DNA of 64,000 nt from Streptomyces ochraceiscleroticus (GTDB taxonomy: Bacteria > Actinomycetota > Actinomycetes > Streptomycetales > Streptomycetaceae). Location of the stretch: contig NZ_JOAX01000022.1 of assembly GCF_000720485.1 (NCBI RefSeq), positions 62,001-126,000 of the forward strand, in the 5' to 3' direction. The notes below the pieces were generated by a model. That model saw only the letters and a program-made list of their open reading frames with translations, made no database searches and was not told the origin of the DNA. The translations under genes and the position numbers were made by a program. This document shows positions 17,414-27,115 of the stretch, in pieces. Position 1 is the stretch's first letter; every line of letters begins with the position of its first letter.

Positions 17414-17825
17414 AACGCGTCGCGGACTCATCGAGAAGGTGTGGGCCGCGGCCTGGGAGCAGGGCGATGTCGACGCCCTCGACCAGTTGCTGAGCCCGGA
17501 CTACCGCCGCCATGGCACGGACGCGCAGCCGCAGGACCTGAGCACCTTCAAGGCATCGATCGTCTCCACCAGAGCGGCGTTCCCGGACTTGGCCACGGCC
17601 ATCGACGACATCGTGGTCGACGGCGACAGAGCGGCGATCCGCTGGCACAGCAGCGGCACCCACGTGAACTCGTTTCTCGGCGTCCCCGCCACCGAGCGGC
17701 GTGTCGAGGTGAGCGGCGCCACCTTCGCCCGATTCGAGGGGGATCGCATCGTCGAGGAGTACGTGACCTGGGACCCGAGGGCGCTGCTCTCGGCCCTGGG
17801 CATCATCCGAGTGGGCCAGGACTGA
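17400..17825 (+). CDS. NTF2-like / SnoaL-type protein (ester cyclase-like)
   Basis: A 141-residue cone-shaped NTF2-fold protein. The typical pattern is visible: DVDALDQLLSPDYRRHG, then FPDLATAIDDIVVDGDR, then WHSSGTH and GDRIVEEYVTWDP. The fold hosts ketosteroid isomerases, polyketide cyclases and many proteins of unknown role. AAGGAG lies upstream within the end of the BCCT gene, with which it overlaps. Because it is sandwiched between transporter and flavin reductase genes, it probably handles an unstable pathway intermediate (for instance cyclisation, isomerisation or dehydration). No catalytic residue can be assigned with confidence. Confidence 0.85.
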   Translation: MSHTETRRGLIEKVWAAAWEQGDVDALDQLLSPDYRRHGTDAQPQDLSTFKASIVSTRAAFPDLATAIDDIVVDGDRAAIRWHSSGTHVNSFLGVPATERRVEVSGATFARFEGDRIVEEYVTWDPRALLSALGIIRVGQD

Positions 17826-17851
17826 CGATCAACATGACAAGGAGCACTTCC

Positions 17852-18355
17852 ATGACACCACTGTCCACGCAGCCCGACATCGACCTGATGAAGCAGGTCA
17901 ACCGGCAGTTCGTCACCGGCGTCACGGTCGTGACCGCGATGGACGGGGACACCCCCAGGGGGCTGGCCGTCAATGCGTTCTCGAGCATCTCGCTCGATCC
18001 CGCGACCGTGATGGTGTGCGTCCAGCGCACCTCGTCCACGCACGACTGTCTGTTCCGGGCCGATCACCTCGCGATCAACATCCTCTCCACGGACCAACTC
18101 GACGTCGTCAGCACGTTCGCGGGGAAGTCCGATGATAAGTTCAAGGATCTGGACTGGCAGAGCGGCCCGTTCGGGAGCCCACTGATCGCGCGGAGCAGCG
18201 CGCAGATGGAGGTCGAGATCCGCGAGCGGCTCCAGGCCAGTACTCACACCGTCTTCATCTGCCGTGTGGTGCATGCCGCGGTGACCGAGAACAACCCGAT
18301 GGTCTACAGCGCGGGTAAGTTCTTCGACGGTGGCGCGCTCGCGCCTCTGGGATGA
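17852..18355 (+). CDS. Flavin reductase family protein (partner of the LLM oxygenase)
   Basis: A 167-residue FMN-binding split-barrel reductase that would provide reduced flavin from NAD(P)H. Motifs: TGVTVVTAMDGDTPRGLAVN, FSSISLDPATVMVCV, and HTVFICRVVHA with a final GKF. The start at the second ATG (17852) is set by AAGGAG seven bases upstream; an ATG at 17834 has none. It lies in the rightward operon between the NTF2-like and GntR genes. The only LLM monooxygenase in the neighbourhood is in the divergent operon, so the two probably work as a two-component system (inference from gene context). Confidence 0.93.
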   Translation: MTPLSTQPDIDLMKQVNRQFVTGVTVVTAMDGDTPRGLAVNAFSSISLDPATVMVCVQRTSSTHDCLFRADHLAINILSTDQLDVVSTFAGKSDDKFKDLDWQSGPFGSPLIARSSAQMEVEIRERLQASTHTVFICRVVHAAVTENNPMVYSAGKFFDGGALAPLG

Positions 18356-18389
18356 TCGGCGGGCGGCTCGAGAGACGGAGGAGGGCTCG

Positions 18390-19064
18390 GTGAATCGCGG
18401 CACAAGCGGAGCTACGAAGGGGTCGATGCAGGCCAGGGTCATCGATGAAATGCGGCGGCGCATCATCAAAGGTGACATCAAGCCCGGCGCTCCGCTCTCG
18501 GAGCTCGCGCTCGCGGACGAGTTCGGCGTCAGCCGTACACCGGTCCGCGAGGCACTCAAGCAGCTCCAGACCGAGGGGCTGGTCGAGATCCGGCCCCGCG
18601 TCGGCACCTTTGTCACCACTCCGTCCCGCCGCGAGATCACCGAGCTCTTCGAGATGAAGGAGCTCCTGGAGGGGGCGGCCGCCCGCCTCCTCGCCCAGCG
18701 CGGCCGGGTCCCGGAGATCGACAAGCTGGAGCGGAACCTGCGCGAGGCCGATGAAGCGGTGGCGCGGGACGACCGGGAGCGTTACGCCGAGCTGGTCCAG
18801 GAGTTCCATGACGTCCTCATCGCCGGCGCCGACAACAGCAAGCTGGAAGCCCACTACCGGATGCTGATGAACCAGCTCGCCTACTCCCGGCTGGTCAACA
18901 CGTCCTTGAGCCAACCGGGACGTCCCCTCCAGTCGGACCGCGAGCACCACCTCGTCCTGGAGCTGATCCTGGAGAAGGACGGCGACAGCGCCGAACACAT
19001 CATGCGCGAACACGTCAGGGCCAGCCGACGCGCACTGCTGGCGGGGCTGCCTATTGGCGGCTAG
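18390..19064 (+). CDS. GntR-family regulator, FCD subfamily
   Basis: A 224-residue regulator with an N-terminal winged helix (PLSELALADEFGVSRTPVRE, ALKQLQTEGLVEIRPRVGTF) and an all-helical FCD effector domain with the expected metal-ligand positions (Asp in EFHDVLIAGA, His in HYRMLMN and in DREHHLVLE). FCD domains bind organic acids. The GTG at 18390 is preferred because GGAGGAGG lies five bases upstream. Last gene of the BCCT operon, so it is the likely controller of the two divergent operons through the 15551-15793 region; no convincing operator was identified there by eye. Confidence 0.92.
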   Translation: MNRGTSGATKGSMQARVIDEMRRRIIKGDIKPGAPLSELALADEFGVSRTPVREALKQLQTEGLVEIRPRVGTFVTTPSRREITELFEMKELLEGAAARLLAQRGRVPEIDKLERNLREADEAVARDDRERYAELVQEFHDVLIAGADNSKLEAHYRMLMNQLAYSRLVNTSLSQPGRPLQSDREHHLVLELILEKDGDSAEHIMREHVRASRRALLAGLPIGG

Positions 19065-19086
19065 GGCGCCCGGGCGGGCTCGGTGG

Positions 19087-19350
19087 GTGGTCCACTGCCG
19101 GGCCGGACTCGGCATTGCGATGGCTCCGCGGCTCGCGCTCACCAATCGACGCGACGACGTACGCCTGCTGCCGCTGGGCGGCTCCGATGTCGCCGCGCCC
19201 GTCCGCCGGATTCTCCTCGCCCACCCGCAAGACCGCGCGGCGACCCCTGCCGTGCAGGCCATGACCCGCACCCTGCACTCCGCGGCAACGCGGTTCACCG
19301 GTCAACGACTCGACCGGGCCCAGCTCGGCTCGGTACGGCGCGCCAAGTAG
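19087..19350 (+). pseudogene. LysR-type regulator remnant (C-terminal part of effector domain)
   Basis: The frame ending at 19350 translates to AGLGIAMAPRLALTN, then DDVRLLPLGG and VRRILLAHPQ, recognisable as the last ~80 residues of a LysR substrate-binding domain. No helix-turn-helix or N-terminal half exists upstream: the preceding DNA is the end of the GntR gene. It starts immediately after the GntR stop, so a deletion probably removed the front. No ribosome site is visible, and it is most likely not expressed as a functional protein. Confidence 0.65.
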
Positions 19351-19363
19351 GTATCAGGACGGC

Positions 19364-20266
19364 TCAGCGGCCGTCCGCGCTCGACGGGGCGCTGCCTCTG
19401 CTGGAGGACGACCGAGGGGCCGTCATGTCGAGCAGGAGCATGGCGTCGTGGTCGGGGGTGCCGGGTTCGGCGGTGTAGGCACCGAGGCGCTGGCCGGGGG
19501 TGCCGTCGAGGTGCATGCTCTGGGCGCTGAGGGTGAGGACGCCGACCTGTGGGTGGTGGAAGGTCTTCTGGATCTTCTTGCGCCCGACGACGTCATAGCG
19601 TTCCCACAGCTTGGCGAAGTCGGGGCTCTTCAGGAGGAGTTCGCCGACGAGGTGGGTGAGGTCGGGCGCGTCGGGGTTGATGCCCGCCCGGGCGCGCAGC
19701 CCGGCGACGCAGGTGCGGACCTGGTTTTCCCAGTCGGGGAAGAGCTCGCGTGCGGTGGGGTGGAGGAAGAGGTAGCGGGCGAGGTTGCGTTGTGTTGCGG
19801 GCCAGTCGGCGAGGCCCGCGTACAGGGCGAGGCCGCCGGGGTTCCAGGCGAGCAGGTCCATGCTGCGGCTGACGACGTAGGCGGGGCATGGCCGCATCGT
19901 CTCCAGCAGTAGTTTCAGGTGCGGGCGCACCGTCCGGCTCGGCGGGGGAGGCGGCTCGGGGGCGTACCGGGCGGCGCGGGCGGCGAGCTCGCGCAGGTGG
20001 TGGTGTTCGTCGTCGTCGAGCTGCAGGGCACGGGCGAGGGCGTCGACGACGCCGGGGCTGGGCCGCGTTTCCTTACCGCGTTCGAGGCGGGTGTAGTAGT
20101 CGATGCTGACCCCGGCGAGCGTGGCCAGCTCCTCGCGACGCAGGCCGGGGGTGCGCCGTACGCCGGCCCCGGGGGTGAGGCCGGCGCTCTCGGGGCTGGT
20201 CTGAGTGCGGCGGGCGCGCAGGAAGCGTCCCAGTGCGTCACCGCTGGTGTGCTGCTCGGGTGCCAT
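19364..20266 (-). CDS. XRE-family helix-turn-helix regulator with MmyB-like C-terminal domain (second copy)
   Basis: A 300-residue paralogue of the regulator at 5954-6862: HTH with GVRRTPGLRREELATLAGVS then DYYTRLERG, followed by the MmyB-like region with YLFLHPTARELFPDWENQVR and LTLSAQSMHLDGTPGQRL. The ATG at 20266 gives the normal family N-terminus; longer translation has no family match. The C-terminus is serine-rich. Unlike the first copy it is divergent from its aldo/keto reductase neighbour, with a 189-bp shared regulatory region that contains a GGGGGCCCTGTCA stretch also found before the first copy. Confidence 0.92.
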   Translation of the reverse strand: MAPEQHTSGDALGRFLRARRTQTSPESAGLTPGAGVRRTPGLRREELATLAGVSIDYYTRLERGKETRPSPGVVDALARALQLDDDEHHHLRELAARAARYAPEPPPPPSRTVRPHLKLLLETMRPCPAYVVSRSMDLLAWNPGGLALYAGLADWPATQRNLARYLFLHPTARELFPDWENQVRTCVAGLRARAGINPDAPDLTHLVGELLLKSPDFAKLWERYDVVGRKKIQKTFHHPQVGVLTLSAQSMHLDGTPGQRLGAYTAEPGTPDHDAMLLLDMTAPRSSSSRGSAPSSADGR

Positions 20267-20455
20267 ATAACCAGTGTCGCTCCGTCGCCACCGGGCCGGC
20301 ATCCGCGAGGGGGGCCCTGTCACACCCCCGCTCGCCGCTCCCCGGAACGATCCGGCCTGCCTCTCGGGCGCACGGGACGGCACGGTGGATGACGTCGCCG
20401 GTTCTCCCCAAGGCGGACTGGCTCGACAAAATACCTGGAGAAGGGCGAAAACGTA

Positions 20456-22301
<1,846 letters not shown>

Positions 22302-22327
<26 letters not shown>

Positions 22328-23252
22328 CAGCAGCCCCTCTCGCACGGCCCGGGCGAGCACGTGTCGTGGCACTGCGCCGGGTCTCCTCGAGGAACGCCGC
22401 GAGCACCGGAGAGCGGTCGTCCCGGCGGTGGGACAGGACCAGGTCGGGCAGCGGTGTCCGCGGAGTCACATCGCAGAACCAGGTGTCGGGCCGCCCGGCC
22501 GCGCGCATGCAGGATGGGCCGAGGCCCGCGCCGACGCCGCACGCGGCCAGACCGATGATCGTGTGCACGTCCCTCGCCTCGGTGGCCGTGTCGAGAGCCA
22601 GTGTGTTGTCTTCCAGGAGCGCCCGCAGGCCCGCGCGGACGGCCGGTTCGTCGTCCGCCGGCGTCACGATCAGGTGCTGTCGGCCGAGCTGTGCGAGGCT
22701 CACCGTCTTCAGGCCGGCGTAGGGGTGGCCCGTACCCACCACGGTGACCAGGTGATCGCGGCCGACGGTGACGGTGACGAGTTCCTCCGCACCCGCTCCG
22801 CGCGGGGCGCCCCGCCCGACCGCCAGGTCCAGTTCACCGCGGGTCAGGGCCGCGGCGCTGCGCGCGGTCGACATCTCGCGCAGTTCGAGCCGTACGTCCG
22901 GGTGGTCCCGCCGGAACGGGGCCAGTACCGACGGCAGAAACCGCAGCAGGGCCGAGCCGATGAAGCCCACCCGGAGCCGTCCTGTCTCGCCCCGCGCCGC
23001 GCGCCCCGCCTCGACCGCCGCAGCCGACATCTCGCACAGGGCCCGTCGCGCCGGTGCCAGGAACGCCGCACCCGCCGCAGTAGGGAACACACCCCCGGGA
23101 GTGCGGTCGAAGAGGCGCTCGCCCACCTCCCGTTCGAGGTCCGCGATCTGGCGGGAGAGCGGCGGCTGGGCGATCCCGAGGGCCGCCGCCGCCCGCCCGA
23201 AGTGCTGATGCTCGGCGACGGCGAGGGCGTAGCGGAGATGACGCGCTTCCAT
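22302..23252 (-). CDS. LysR-family transcriptional regulator
   Basis: A 316-residue regulator with N-terminal winged HTH ([40 protein letters not shown]) and a periplasmic-binding-like effector domain with [19 protein letters not shown]. The ATG at 23252 is the family-typical start. It is divergent from the alpha/beta hydrolase gene and convergent with the reductase pair, so the hydrolase is the likelier target. The aligned start [11 protein letters not shown] closely resembles benzoate/catechol-type LysR proteins, but no aromatic pathway is adjacent. Confidence 0.92.
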
Positions 23253-23430
23253 ACGCCCAGCGTAAATGGTCACGGTCGCTCATACCTGTGAGGTATCGCG
23301 GGCCGCGTCGTCCGGCATCGGCGTTGTCCGCACCTCACCGGCACGGTTGAACTTGAGCAGAACGACGGACCCACCCATTCACTCACCCACTCGGTCCTCC
23401 TCCGCCCTGCTCAATCCCGCACTGTCGAAA

Positions 23431-24300
23431 GTGAAGCCACTCGTGATCTCCCCGACCTCGGACGTTGTGTTCGTACTCGTCCACGGAGCCTGGCACTCCT
23501 CCTGGCACTGGGCACTCACCCAGCGTTCGCTGGCTCACCTCGGCGCTGCGAGCGTCGCGCTGGACCTGCCGGGTCACGGCTTCGACGCGCCGCTGCCCTC
23601 CGGATACCTGCTCCCCGGGCAGCCGGGGCTCGCCACGGAGAAGTCCCGGCTCGCCGGGCTGACCACGGAGGAGTGCGCCGAGAGCATCCTGTCCACACTG
23701 AGGGAGGTCCGCCGGCACCACCGTACGGTCGTCCTCGTGTCCCACAGCGCCGGCGGCGGACCGGCGTCCCTCGCCGCACAGACCGCTCCGGACCTCGTCG
23801 ACCGGATCGTCTACCTCTCCGCGTTCGTCCCGGCCGGGCGCCCCTGCTTCACCGACTACCTGAGCTCCCCGGAACAGACCGCGACCGTACGGGGACAGGG
23901 GCTCGGCATCGGCGACCCCGAGAGCCTCGGTGCGTTCCGTATCAATCCCGTCTCCACGGACCCCGCATACGTCGAGGAGCTGCGGCGGACGTACTACGAC
24001 GACGTGCCCGCCGAGGAGTTCGCCCGCTGGCACCTCACCCTCAGCCCCGACCTGCCGTCGGCCATCCCGACGACGCCCGTCCACCTGACGGCCGACCGCT
24101 GGGGGCGCATCCCGCGCACCTTCATCCGGCTGGCCGACGACCGCGCCGCCACGTCGGCCATGCAGAACCTGATGATTACGGAGGCTGATGCGTTCGCGTC
24201 CGAGAACCCCTTCACGGTCCACGAACTGCCCGGCAGTCACTCGCCGTTCGCCGCCCGGCCCGCGGAACTCGCCGCCATGCTCGTCTCCGACCTCCATTGA
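23431..24300 (+). CDS. Alpha/beta-fold hydrolase (salicylate esterase / EstC-like)
   Basis: A hydrolase of about 289 residues. The oxyanion region VVFVLVHGAWHSSWHW, the nucleophile elbow LVSHSAGGGPASL (Ser), and the final His in LPGSHSPFAARP are visible. This matches the plant methylesterase/EstC-like group, which hydrolyses small esters or amides. The start is uncertain: GTG 23431 or GTG 23443 would give a normal N-terminus, while longer translation reads through the divergent promoter region. The LysR regulator starts 178 bp upstream on the other strand. Confidence 0.85.
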   Translation: MKPLVISPTSDVVFVLVHGAWHSSWHWALTQRSLAHLGAASVALDLPGHGFDAPLPSGYLLPGQPGLATEKSRLAGLTTEECAESILSTLREVRRHHRTVVLVSHSAGGGPASLAAQTAPDLVDRIVYLSAFVPAGRPCFTDYLSSPEQTATVRGQGLGIGDPESLGAFRINPVSTDPAYVEELRRTYYDDVPAEEFARWHLTLSPDLPSAIPTTPVHLTADRWGRIPRTFIRLADDRAATSAMQNLMITEADAFASENPFTVHELPGSHSPFAARPAELAAMLVSDLH

Positions 24301-24358
24301 GCGCCCGGAGCAGGGGAGTGCCTCAGCCCGCGACCGGCCGGGGGCAGCCCGGGAGCGT

Positions 24359-25132
24359 TCAGTGGATGTGCGACCCGCCGTTGATGTCGTACGTGACGCC
24401 CGTGAGGTAACCGGATGCGGGGCGGGCCAGGAAGGCGATGACATCGGCGACATCGGTGACGCTGCCGGCGCGGCGCATCGGGATATCTTCGATCATGGCG
24501 GCCTTACGCGCCGGATCGAGCTTGCCGGCGGTGATGTCGGTGTCGATCAGTCCGGGAGCAACCGAGTTGACGGTGACGCCGGAGGGACCGAGTTCACGGG
24601 CCAGGGCGCGGGAGAAGCCGAGCAGGGCCGCCTTGGCGGCCGAGTACGCAACGCCGCCGAAGACCCCGCCGCCGCGTTCGGCCGAGACGGACGACAGGTG
24701 GATGATGCGGCCGAAGCCGCGCTGTGCCATGCCGGGGGCCACTCGGCGGGTGACGAGGAAGCTGCCGCGGACGTTGACATCGAAGATGCGGTCCCACTCC
24801 TCGGCCGAGACATCGAGGAAACGGGTCGGTGAAGTGATGCCGGCGTTGTTGACCAGCGCTCCGACCGGGGGGAGGGCGGCCTCGACGGCTTCGACGGCGG
24901 CGTTCACCGCGTCGGGGTCGGTCACATCCGCGGCGAGGCCCAGCCCCTGCACGCCATGGGCCTCGGCCACCTCCCGCGCGGTGTCTTCGGCGGCTTCCTT
25001 GTCCACATCCAGTACGGCGATGTGGTAACCGTCGGCGGCCAGGGCCAGAGCAGTGGCACGGCCGATACCCCGAGGGGATCCGGCGCCGGTGACGATGGCG
25101 GTGCGGGGGGTGGAGTCGGTGGTCGTCGTCAT
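24359..25132 (-). CDS. SDR-family oxidoreductase (FabG-like)
   Basis: A 257-residue NAD(P)-dependent short-chain dehydrogenase. The nucleotide-binding loop TGAGSPRGIGRATALALA carries the longer variant of TGxxxGIG. Other landmarks: ALVNNAGIT, active-site Ser in HLSSVSAERGG, YSAAK with Tyr and Lys, and a C-terminal DINGGSHIH. AAGGAAGA precedes the ATG. It is the last gene of the leftward MFS-transketolase operon, 76 bp behind the transketolase beta half. It probably oxidises or reduces a polyol or keto sugar produced in the same pathway. Confidence 0.93.
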   Translation of the reverse strand: MTTTTDSTPRTAIVTGAGSPRGIGRATALALAADGYHIAVLDVDKEAAEDTAREVAEAHGVQGLGLAADVTDPDAVNAAVEAVEAALPPVGALVNNAGITSPTRFLDVSAEEWDRIFDVNVRGSFLVTRRVAPGMAQRGFGRIIHLSSVSAERGGGVFGGVAYSAAKAALLGFSRALARELGPSGVTVNSVAPGLIDTDITAGKLDPARKAAMIEDIPMRRAGSVTDVADVIAFLARPASGYLTGVTYDINGGSHIH

Positions 25133-25208
25133 GTGTTCTTCCTTAAGCGGCAGTTGAGGCGGAGTCATACGAGTGGAATCGCACGAACAGAGGAGCAGGG
25201 GCTGACCG

Positions 25209-26213
25209 TCACAGCTCTTCCCGGACGCGTGTCTTGATGGCGGACACGGAGAGCCCATAGCGGTCGTGCAGCGTGGGCAGCGCGCCCGCGGCCAGGAACG
25301 CATCGGGCAGGCCGATCGGCACGATGCGTACTCCCGCCCCGGCGTATGCCAGGCACGAGGCCACGGACTCGGCCAGGCCGCCGATGACGGTGTGGTTCTC
25401 CAGGGTCACCACGAGCCGCCCCTTCGCCGTCTCGCGCAGGATGGCCTCGGTGTCGAGGGGCTTGATGGTCGGGACGTGCAGCACGGCGGCGTCGATGTGG
25501 TCGGCCGCCAGCTCCTTCGCCGCGGTCAGCGCCCGCGTGGTCATCAGGCCCGTGGAAATGAACAACACGTCGCGGCCGGTGCGCAGTTCAGCGGCCCGTC
25601 CCAGTTCGAAGCGGTAGTCGTACTCGTCGAGTACGGTCGGCACGGCGCCGCGCAGCAGCCGTAGATAGGTGGGCCCCGGAGCGGCGGCCAGGGCCGGGAC
25701 GGCCTGTTCGATGTCCACGGAGTCGGCCGGGTCGACGATGGTCAGGCCGGGCATGCCACGCAGGATGGCCAGGTCTTCGGTGGCCTGGTGGCTGGGACCG
25801 TAACCGGTGGTGAGGCCGGGCAGCGCGCCGACGACATTGACGTTGAGTCCGGGCTCGGCGATGTCCAGGCACAGGAAGTCGTATGCGCGGCGGGTGGCGA
25901 AGACGGAGTAGGTCGAGGCGAACGGTACGAGGCCGACCTCGGCCAGGCCGGCGGCCGCGCCCAGCATGGACTGTTCCGCCATGCCCATCTGGAAGAACCG
26001 GTCCGGATGGGCGTCTCGGAAGATGTGCATGTCGGTGTACTTGGCCAGGTCGGCGGAGAGCCCGACGATCTCGGGCCGCTCCTCGGCGAGCCGGGCCAGC
26101 GCGTGCCCGAAGGGCGCCTTGGTGGTGCGCTGTCCCTCCTCCGCGATCGAGGCGATCATGGCCGAGGTGGTGAGCTTGCGCGGTGCGTTCGTGCTCGTAA
26201 CGGGGGCGTTCAT
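25209..26213 (-). CDS. Transketolase, C-terminal half (pyrimidine-binding and C-terminal domains)
   Basis: A 334-residue subunit of a split transketolase. It contains the Pyr domain with the catalytic Glu in FQMGMAEQSMLGAAAGLAE, FATRRAYDFLCLDIA, and TTGYGPSHQATEDLAILRGM, then the C-terminal domain with LENHTVIGGLAESVA. It pairs with the N-terminal TPP-binding half, overlapped by four bases (ATGA). The complex moves a two-carbon ketol unit between sugar phosphates. Split transketolases sit in specialised sugar pathways (for example apulose-4-phosphate cleavage in D-apiose use); which one applies here is not evident. Confidence 0.93.
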   Translation of the reverse strand: MNAPVTSTNAPRKLTTSAMIASIAEEGQRTTKAPFGHALARLAEERPEIVGLSADLAKYTDMHIFRDAHPDRFFQMGMAEQSMLGAAAGLAEVGLVPFASTYSVFATRRAYDFLCLDIAEPGLNVNVVGALPGLTTGYGPSHQATEDLAILRGMPGLTIVDPADSVDIEQAVPALAAAPGPTYLRLLRGAVPTVLDEYDYRFELGRAAELRTGRDVLFISTGLMTTRALTAAKELAADHIDAAVLHVPTIKPLDTEAILRETAKGRLVVTLENHTVIGGLAESVASCLAYAGAGVRIVPIGLPDAFLAAGALPTLHDRYGLSVSAIKTRVREEL

Positions 26214-27112
26214 GCGTCGGATCCCTTCCGGTTGCGGTGGTGGTGCGCCAACTGGTCGCGTGCGACCTGCCATTCGTGCTCCTCGACCCGCATGAAGTGC
26301 GCCTTTTCCCGCGTCTCCAGCAGTGGCACACCGCGTCCAATCTGGGTGTCGCAGACCAGCACGGAGGGCGAGCCCCGGTGCACGCGTGCGGCGTCAAAGG
26401 CGGTGAGGAGCGCACCGATGTCGTTGCCGTCCACCCTGATGGCGTGCCAGCCGAACGCCTCCCACTTGTCGGTGACGGGCTCGGTGCGCAGGACGCCGGC
26501 GGTGGGGCCGTCCGCCTGGAGGGCGTTGACATCGACGATGGTGGTGACGTTGTCCAGGCCGTGGTGGGCGCAGGCGAGCGCGGCTTCCCAGGTGGACCCC
26601 TCATCGAGCTCACCGTCGGAGAGCAGGTTGTACACCCGTGCCGAGCTGCCCTGATGGCGCAGTCCGAGCGCCATGCCCGCCGCGACGCCGAGGCCGTGCC
26701 CGAGCGAACCGCCGGAGATCTCCATACCGGGTGTGTACGAGGCCATGCCCGACATGGGCAGCCGCGAGTCGTCGCTGCCGTACGTAGCCAGCTCCTCGAC
26801 GTTCAGGATCCCGGCCTCGGCGAGCGCGGCGTACAGGGCGATGGCGTAGTGACCGATCGAGAGCAGGAACCGGTCACGTTCCGCCCAACCCGGCTCATCA
26901 GCGCGGTAGTTCAGTACATCCTTGTAGGCGACGGCGAGGATGTCCGCCACGCCGAGGGCCTGCCCGATGTATCCCTGGCCCTGTACCTCGCCCATGTCCA
27001 GGGCGTGCCGCCGGATGCGGTAGGCCGATTCGCGCAGTGCGTTGATGCGTTGGGCGCGGTCGGTGCTGTTTTCGACAGCGGGGGTGAGAGTGGAATCGAT
27101 GGAGCTGCTCAC
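26210..27112 (-). CDS. Transketolase, N-terminal half (thiamine diphosphate-binding)
   Basis: A 300-residue subunit with the PP domain: GQGYIGQALGVADILAV, LSIGHYAIALYAAL, GMEISGGSLGHGLGVAAGMA, and the diphosphate/Mg motif LSDGELDEGSTWEA with Asp and the downstream VDVNALQADG. Together with the following gene it rebuilds a complete transketolase active site at the dimer interface. It starts four bases after the end of the MFS transporter gene, so the transporter, both halves and the SDR form one operon. Confidence 0.93.
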   Translation of the reverse strand: MSSSIDSTLTPAVENSTDRAQRINALRESAYRIRRHALDMGEVQGQGYIGQALGVADILAVAYKDVLNYRADEPGWAERDRFLLSIGHYAIALYAALAEAGILNVEELATYGSDDSRLPMSGMASYTPGMEISGGSLGHGLGVAAGMALGLRHQGSSARVYNLLSDGELDEGSTWEAALACAHHGLDNVTTIVDVNALQADGPTAGVLRTEPVTDKWEAFGWHAIRVDGNDIGALLTAFDAARVHRGSPSVLVCDTQIGRGVPLLETREKAHFMRVEEHEWQVARDQLAHHHRNRKGSDA

Positions 27113-27115
27113 TCT

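Noticed and set aside
10819..18355. Rut-type pyrimidine degradation as an explanation for LLM oxygenase plus flavin reductase
   Set aside because: RutB-type isochorismatase and a uracil permease are absent; a BCCT transporter and DUF1185 pair do not belong to that pathway.
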